Positions 58,870 to 64,000 of a stretch of DNA of 64,000 bases are shown in pieces. The stretch spans positions 520,978,686 through 521,042,685 of the forward strand of contig CM066037.1 in NCBI GenBank assembly GCA_033557465.1, in the 5' to 3' direction. The stretch comes from Ichthyophis bannanicus. Lineage: Eukaryota > Chordata > Amphibia > Gymnophiona > Ichthyophiidae. Each line of letters opens with the position of its first letter. Position 1 is the stretch's first letter. The position numbers and the translations under genes are program-made. Under the pieces are notes generated by a model, which saw nothing but the letters and a program-made list of their open reading frames with translations, made no database searches and was not told where the DNA came from.

Positions 58870-60765
58870 ATGGAAAAACCAGCCTCTGGGTTTAAAAAAT
58901 GCACTAAGTGCAGCGGTACTATTTCTATCACTGACACCCATGAATGGTGTCTTAAATGTTTGGGTCCTGACCACTCCATTTTGGATTGTCCGTCCTGCTC
59001 CTTGATGTCTAAACGAGGTTTACAGAACCGAGCAGCTAAGCTCCATGTGCTGTTTCCCTCTGATGCAGCTTCAGTAGCATCAACGTCTTCCAGGGCCTCT
59101 ACTTCCTCCCATGGATCTCAGGTAACCAAACATAAATCCAGCCGATCCTCGAAGGGCAAATCTCCTTCCAAGCATCGAGATGCCTCCGGGCTTGCCCTCT
59201 AGGATTCTGCACCGGCAAAACAACCCCGTCGGGAAGCTCCGGCTTGGGAAGCTCCGGCTTCCAAAGCTCCTCCTATGGGATTACAGGTTGACATCGATGG
59301 CACGGCCTCGACCGATCACCTGTTAGAATGCTCTGGGGTACCGGCGCAACCTTCCGGTACCGAATTCCAGACATTCATGGCGTCGATGGATCACAATGTT
59401 CTATCCATGCAGCAGGCTATCGCGGCCTTCATTCAAGCTGCGACGCCACTGATACCACAACAAAACCCGTTGTCGGTATCGGCTCCGGTACCGGCACCAG
59501 CGCCGGTACCGATACCGACTGCATCGACATCAACCAGGATGCTGACTGCGGCGGTTCCCTGTCCAGGAATGCTCATCGGTACCGAACCGGTACCGATGAC
59601 GCCCGATGTCGATACCGCTCGATACGCGTATCGAGCTTTAGAAGAACACCCTGACAGGCGATACTTTGATTCCTCTGAAGATTCTGATACATCAGAGGAG
59701 TCTCCTGAAGTATCTATACCCCTTCCTGAGGAACCTTCTCCAAAAAGAAGGATGTCTCCTCCAGAGGACTTGTCCTTTCAAGACTTCATAAGAGAAGTAG
59801 CTAAAGGACTCTCTATTTCAGTGACCTCTGAGTCGGAGCCTAGAGCTAAAAAATTGGACATTTTAGGTTATTCTAAGGCTCCTAAGGAGGCAGTCACCTT
59901 GCCAATTCATGAGATTCTTTATGAGCACATGATTGACTTATGGGAGACTCCTCTCACGATCTCTCCTCATTCTCGAAGATTGGACACTATATATCGTGTC
60001 CCTCCTTGTCCTGGTTTTCATAAAACACAGCTTCCACACCATTCTATTGTGGTGCAGTCAGCTATGAAGAGGATAAAGAGTGCAAAAAGTCACTCCTCTG
60101 CCCCTCCAGGAAGAGAATGTAGGATAGTGCGGTATATAAGAACTTGTAATAAAATAAATAAAATAAATTTGGTAGGAAAATCTTCCAAGCCAGTATGCTT
60201 ATTGCCAGAATCAACTCCTATAGTCTTTACATGGGTATGTTTCTAAAAGAGATTGCAAATAAACTGCACACTTTCCCCTCTCCTTCCAGAGGATAAAAGG
60301 GAAGAATTCCTTACTTGCCTTAAGCATACTCAAGACATTTCAAAGTTCTCCAACCGTGCAGCCTTTGACTCCTTTGAAGGTGCCAGCAGAGCTTCGGCCA
60401 TTGCCATAGCTGCTTGCAGAATTGCTTGGCTCCAAGCTTCTGATTTAGAACCTTGGGTCCAAGATGGCTTAGGAAATCTTCCATGTACAGGTGAAAACCT
60501 GTTTGGCAAAGAATGGCAAATAAAAGCCACTCAAATGGATGCAGAAAATTCTGCTTTGGATAGACTTTCAAAGTCAACCTCCATTCCTGCCAAGAAAAAA
60601 CCTTTCAAGAAGTCTTTTTTCAAAAAGGGCAGATTCACTTCTACTACTGGCCAACAATCATCTTCAGGTCGCTTTGCTACTAAGCGTCAGCAACCTAAGC
60701 AGGCCAGACCTAAGTCTACAGGGGCTGCAGCAGCTCAGCAGACTCAACCTCCTCAGGGTTTTTGA
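58870..60765 (+). pseudogene. DIRS Gag-like ORF1 (copy F)
   Basis: From the ATG at 58870: MEKPASGFKKCTKCSG with the Cys/His module (TDTHEWCLKCLGPDH, CPSC). A stop at about 59201 interrupts a Ser/Lys-rich region. The Pro/Ala-rich stretch PVPAPAPVPIPTAST lies at 59482-59530, in DNA that holds six GGTACC sites. The PPEDLSFQDFIREVAKGL box and HHSIVVQSAMKRIKSAKSHS follow. A 47-base insert at 60125-60171, flanked by GTAGGA, and a frameshift near 60285 break the core. The Lys-rich C-terminus ends PQGF. Confidence 0.85.
60125..60171 (+). repeat. 47-base L2-type 3' tail inserted in gag of copy F
   Basis: TAGTGCGGTATATAAGAACT followed by TGTAATAAAATAAATAAAAT is the tail form of L2/MIR-type elements. 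GTAGGA at 60119-60124 and 60172-60177 is a 6-bp target duplication. Removing insert and duplicate restores local gag continuity. Confidence 0.65.
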
Positions 60766-60864
60766 CTTGATGCTAGAGAACTTAGCCATTCTGGCTCTAA
60801 AGCAGCCAGAACCTCTCACCATTCCAGGAAGGTTAGCTCATTTTGCTCCCAGATAGGAGCAAAT

Positions 60865-62693
60865 TACATCAGAGCAGTGGACCCTCTCCATCATAAGGGA
60901 GGGCTACAAGCTTCATTTCTCAAGCCTTCCTCCTTTCACCATGGTGAGACACTTCAATTCTCCAACATCTCTTCTCGACCTTTTAGGTCAAGAGGTAGCT
61001 ACCCTTCTTGCCCAAGGGGCAATAGAAGAAGTACCCCTTCTTCAACAAGGGTCAGGGTTTTACTCACCCTATTTTCTGATTCCAAAGAAAACAGGGGGAT
61101 ACAGACCCATATTAGATCTCAGGGAATTGAACAAATTTCTATACAAGGAGAAATTCAAAATGTTTTCTCTGGGCACTCTCCTTCCATACCTTCAGAGTCA
61201 GGATTGGCTTTGTTCTCTAGATCTCAAGGATGCGTACACACATGTCCTCATCCATCCATCTCACAGAAGGTCCCTCCGTTTTGTTTTTCAAGGAAAACAT
61301 TACCAATACAGAGTGCTTCCTTTCGGTCTGGCCTCTGCTCCAAGAGTGTTCACCAAATGCATGGCAATAGTAGCTGCATTTCTACGCACTCTGGGAATAT
61401 TTGTATTCCCATACCTGGACGACTGGCTCATCCGAGCTCCATCTCAGTCAGAAGCCCAGACTTCCCTGGACCGCACAAGGAGCATTCTGCAATATCTGGG
61501 ACTTGTGGTAAACCTCCCAAAGTCTCAGCTTACCCCTACTCAGTCCCTAGAATTCATAGGGGCCTGGTTGGATACTACCACTGCAAGGGCCTACCTTCCC
61601 CAGGCCCGTTGCCAACGTCTGGTGCAGTTAGCCTCCCAACTTCAGTCAAGAAATCACTTAACTGCCCGGGAGATGCTACAACTGCTAGGCCACATGGCAT
61701 CCACAGTGCATGTGGTACCTTTATGTTCGCCTTCACATGAGAGCAGCTCAATGGACTTTGTCCACCCAGTGGACTCAAGCATCAGGAGCTCTCTCAGACC
61801 AAATAGCAACCTCCAAACGTCTTTTTTGGTCTCTCCAGTGGTGGATGTCCACCAAAAATCTATTGCTGGGGTCTCCCTTCCAACAGTTGTTGCCCCAGGC
61901 AACCCTCACAACAGATGCCTCCCAAACAGGTTGGGGAGCTCATCTACAAGACCTCTCCACTCAGGGCATTTGGTCTCCACAGGAGGCCTCTCTTCATATC
62001 AATCACTTGGAGCTTCGAGCAGTTTTTCTGGCTCTCAAGGTCTTCCACACCCTCCTAAGCTACAAGACAGTCCTTATTCATACGGACAATCAAGTAGCCA
62101 TGTTCTACATAAACAAACAAGGAGGAACTGGCTCTCTGTCGCTTTGCAACGAAGCTCTAAGATTGTGGGCCTTCGCCAGAGAGCATCAAATACATCTCCT
62201 GGCTGTTTACCTCCCAGGAATCCAAAACTCTTGGGCAGACAGACTCAGTCGAGTTCTGCTTCCACACGAATGGTCCCTGCACATGGACCAGGTACTCAGA
62301 ATCTTTCAGGAATGGGGAACCCCAGACATAGACCTCTTTGCAAGTCTGTGGAATGCCAAACTTCCCCTATTCTGTTCCAGAATTCCATGTCAGGGAGTTC
62401 AGGCCAGGGATGCCTTCCTCCTTCACTGGGGTCAAGGCTTCCTATATGCCTTTCCACCCATTCCCTTGATTCCCAGGACTTTGTTCAAACTCCAGAGGGA
62501 TCAAGGATCTATGATCCTCATAGCTCCACGCTGGCCACGCCAAGTGTGGTACCCTCTACTTCTGCATCTCTCCCAGGCCCCCTCCCTGGACTTGGGGGCT
62601 GCTCCAGATTTTCTGTCCCAGGAGGAGGGGACTCTGTGGCACCCAAACCCCAAGTCCCTTCACCCCAGAGCCTGGTTACTGAAGGCCTAGACC
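60865..62693 (+). pseudogene. RT - RNase H - MT-like (copy F), one frameshift
   Basis: RT motifs: GYRPILDLRELNKFLYKEKF, CSLDLKDAYTHVLIHPSHRR, VLPFGLASAPRVFTK, VFPYLDDWLI and GLVVNLPKSQL, all intact. One extra base near 61715 shifts the frame. RNase H continues at 61710-62690 with LTTDASQTGWGAH, INHLELRAV, IHTDNQVAMFYINKQ and NSWADRLSR. The MT-like domain has DIDLFASLWNAKLPLFCSR, FLYAFPPIPLI and ILIAPRWPRQVW. Only one small defect separates it from an open gene. Confidence 0.88.
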
Positions 62694-63762
62694 TTCAGGG
62701 TTGGAATCTCTCTCAGCAAGTGAGGGATATCCTCCATGCTTCCAGAAAACCTTCTACTAGACGTTCATATGCTTTTAAATGGAAAAGGTTTTCCATTTGG
62801 TGTACTGAGAAGGGTCTTGACCCTCTAGCACTACCCTTGAATTCTCTTTTGGAATATCTCCTGCATCTTTCTAATGCAGGTCTTAAGACTAATTCAGTAA
62901 CAGTCCATTTGAGTGCTATTGCAGCATCTCTTAAGCCTATCAATGGACAACCTATTTCCTCTCATCCTCTTATTGCTAGATTCATGAGAGGCCTCACTTT
63001 AACTAAACCTCCCATTAGACCCCCTCCAGTGGCATGGGACTTAAATCTGGTTCTTGGTCAGCTTATGAAGCCACCTTTTGAACCTTTAGCCACCACCTCC
63101 TTGAAATTTCTTTCCTGGAAGGTTTTTTCCTCATTGCAGTCACCTCAGCTTGCCGCATCAGTGAACTGCAGGTCTTAGTGGATAATCTACCTTATACAAG
63201 GTTCCATAATGATAAGGTAGTCCTTAGGACCAATCCTCACTTTATGCCTAAAGTGGTCTCACCTTTTCATCTTAATCAAGAGGTATATTTACCTGTCTTT
63301 TTTCCAGCTCCTCATGCATCAAGTGCAGAAAGGTATCTTCATACTCTGGATTGTAAAAGAGCTCTTGCTTTTTACTTACAAAGGACACAGCAACATAGAA
63401 AGTCTTCTCAACTCTTTGTTGCATTTGATCCCTCTCATTTGGGACTTCCAGTCTCTAAGAGGACACTGTCCAATTGGATTGCTCAGTGTATTTCTTACGC
63501 CTACCAGAGTAAAAACCTTTCTCTGGAGAACCATGTCACCGCTCATAATGTGAGGGCCATGGCCACCTCTATGGCTCATCTAAATTCTGTGTCCATCGAC
63601 CAGATCTGTCGAGCGGCCACCTGGGCCTCGGTTCATACCTTCACAGCCCATTACTGTTTGGACAAGGACTCCTGCCGGGATGCCTTGTTTGGTCAGGCTG
63701 TTCTCAAACACCTGTTCCATTTTTTATCAACTCCTGCCCTCCTTCCCATAATGGATGCCTGA
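62660..63762 (+). pseudogene. Tyrosine recombinase (copy F), one frameshift
   Basis: The N-terminal half QQVRDILHASRKPSTRRSYA is in the frame ending at 63178; the catalytic half is in the frame 63178-63762. One base is missing in a T run near 63126. Box I is present (SACRISELQVL, Arg kept). HxxR is TAHNVRAMATS, the Trp is in CRAATW and the Tyr in TAHYCLDKDS. All catalytic residues are therefore conserved in a subfamily divergent from D/E. Confidence 0.85.
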
Positions 63763-63835
63763 GTTCCATAGGAGGAGGTAGAGCCCTTCCCGGGCTCATA
63801 ACCTGAGGGATCTCTCAGGCATCTCTAGCTAGGGA

Positions 63836-63940
63836 GTCCCCATATGTGAAGACTCATTCCTGCTTGTTCCTGGAGATAGCACAGTTACTTACCTGTAACA
63901 GGTGATCTCTGGGAACAGCAGGAATAAGTCTTCACAACCC
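63836..63940 (+). repeat. DIRS internal complementary region (copy F)
   Basis: The left-type half (TGTGAAGACTCATTCCTGCT) joins at GGAGATAGCACAGTTACTTAC to the right-type half (GGTGATCTCTGGGAACAGCA). It predicts the circle junction AACTGTGCT-ATCTCC and agrees with the left end ATCTCC at 58497. Confidence 0.85.
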
Positions 63941-64000
63941 ACCCATCTCCCCTAGGAGTTGTATCTCTCTATCTATCTTTCCTTTCCTCTCTCTCTCTTT
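63941..64000. other. Region between ICR and right ITR of copy F
   Basis: ACCCACCCATCTCCCCTAGG followed by a CT-rich low-complexity stretch, cut by the window end. Nothing coding seen. Confidence 0.5.

Larger units (their letters stand above)
58497..64000 (+). mobile_element. DIRS copy F, nearly complete, cut by the window end
   Basis: Left ITR, gag, RT/RNase H/MT-like, YR and ICR; the right ITR lies beyond the window. It represents a subfamily clearly different from D/E (lower GC; ITR palindrome GTCGGTACCGAC) with the same gene order. It was inserted into the YR gene of copy H. Confidence 0.88.

Overview
This window is vertebrate genomic DNA made almost entirely of transposable elements; I see no convincing single-copy host gene. 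The dominant residents are tyrosine-recombinase retrotransposons of the DIRS class. I count nine copies or fragments in two related subfamily groups, plus one from a separate DIRS-like lineage. Also present are CR1, L2 and L1/Tx1 LINEs, a Penelope-like element, an endogenous retrovirus and SINE pieces. Abundant DIRS, this CR1 3' end (sense ...TATGGCATATCTTATGTTCTTATG) and L1/L2/Penelope together point to an amphibian, most likely a caecilian. That assignment is inference from repeat content; a reptile or salamander is not excluded.

Layout (the letters are my labels). 1-1956: internally deleted DIRS copy A, ending inside the RT of DIRS copy B (1957-4610). 4611-7590: L1 ORF2 pieces split by unassigned DNA that carries a 242-codon open frame. 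7600-8911: Penelope-like sequence as an inverted pair with a GIY-YIG endonuclease. 8912-22777: an endogenous retrovirus on the minus strand whose 5' LTR is split by the near-complete DIRS copy D (16665-22443). 22778-27078: SINE tail, nearly full-length CR1 (minus) and a tRNA-derived SINE. 27079-28421: L1 ORF2 end and unassigned DNA. 28422-39991: DIRS copy C with the young copy E (34196-39970) inserted in its right terminus. 40036-41856: 5'-truncated CR1. 41857-48846: DIRS-like copy I plus layered L2 and CR1 fragments. 48847-57308: old DIRS copy G, broken by another DIRS 3' end (J), an ORF1-only L1 with a 13-bp target duplication, and an L2. 57309-58496: minus-strand DIRS copy H with a CR1 inside. 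58497-64000: DIRS copy F, inserted in H's recombinase gene and cut by the window end.

Each complete DIRS copy has the same order: left inverted terminal repeat (ITR), Gag-like ORF1 with an N-terminal Cys/His module, RT-RNase H plus a C-terminal methyltransferase-like domain, tyrosine recombinase (YR), internal complementary region (ICR), right ITR. The ICR is the reverse complement of both ends joined, as expected if a circle forms and YR integrates it. Insertion boundaries fit: no target duplication, and T-rich junctions. D keeps RT/RNase H and YR open but has a broken gag. E keeps gag and YR open but has a broken RT. The two are complementary and look recent. C, G and H are old and have lost catalytic residues or large segments.

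The most interesting signals are: a 12-bp palindrome at a fixed ITR position whose sequence differs between subfamilies while its symmetry is kept; a cluster of that palindrome's core hexamer inside gag of copy F; insertion of E at the centre of another copy's terminal palindrome; and a long second open frame running through RT/RNase H into YR in two subfamilies.
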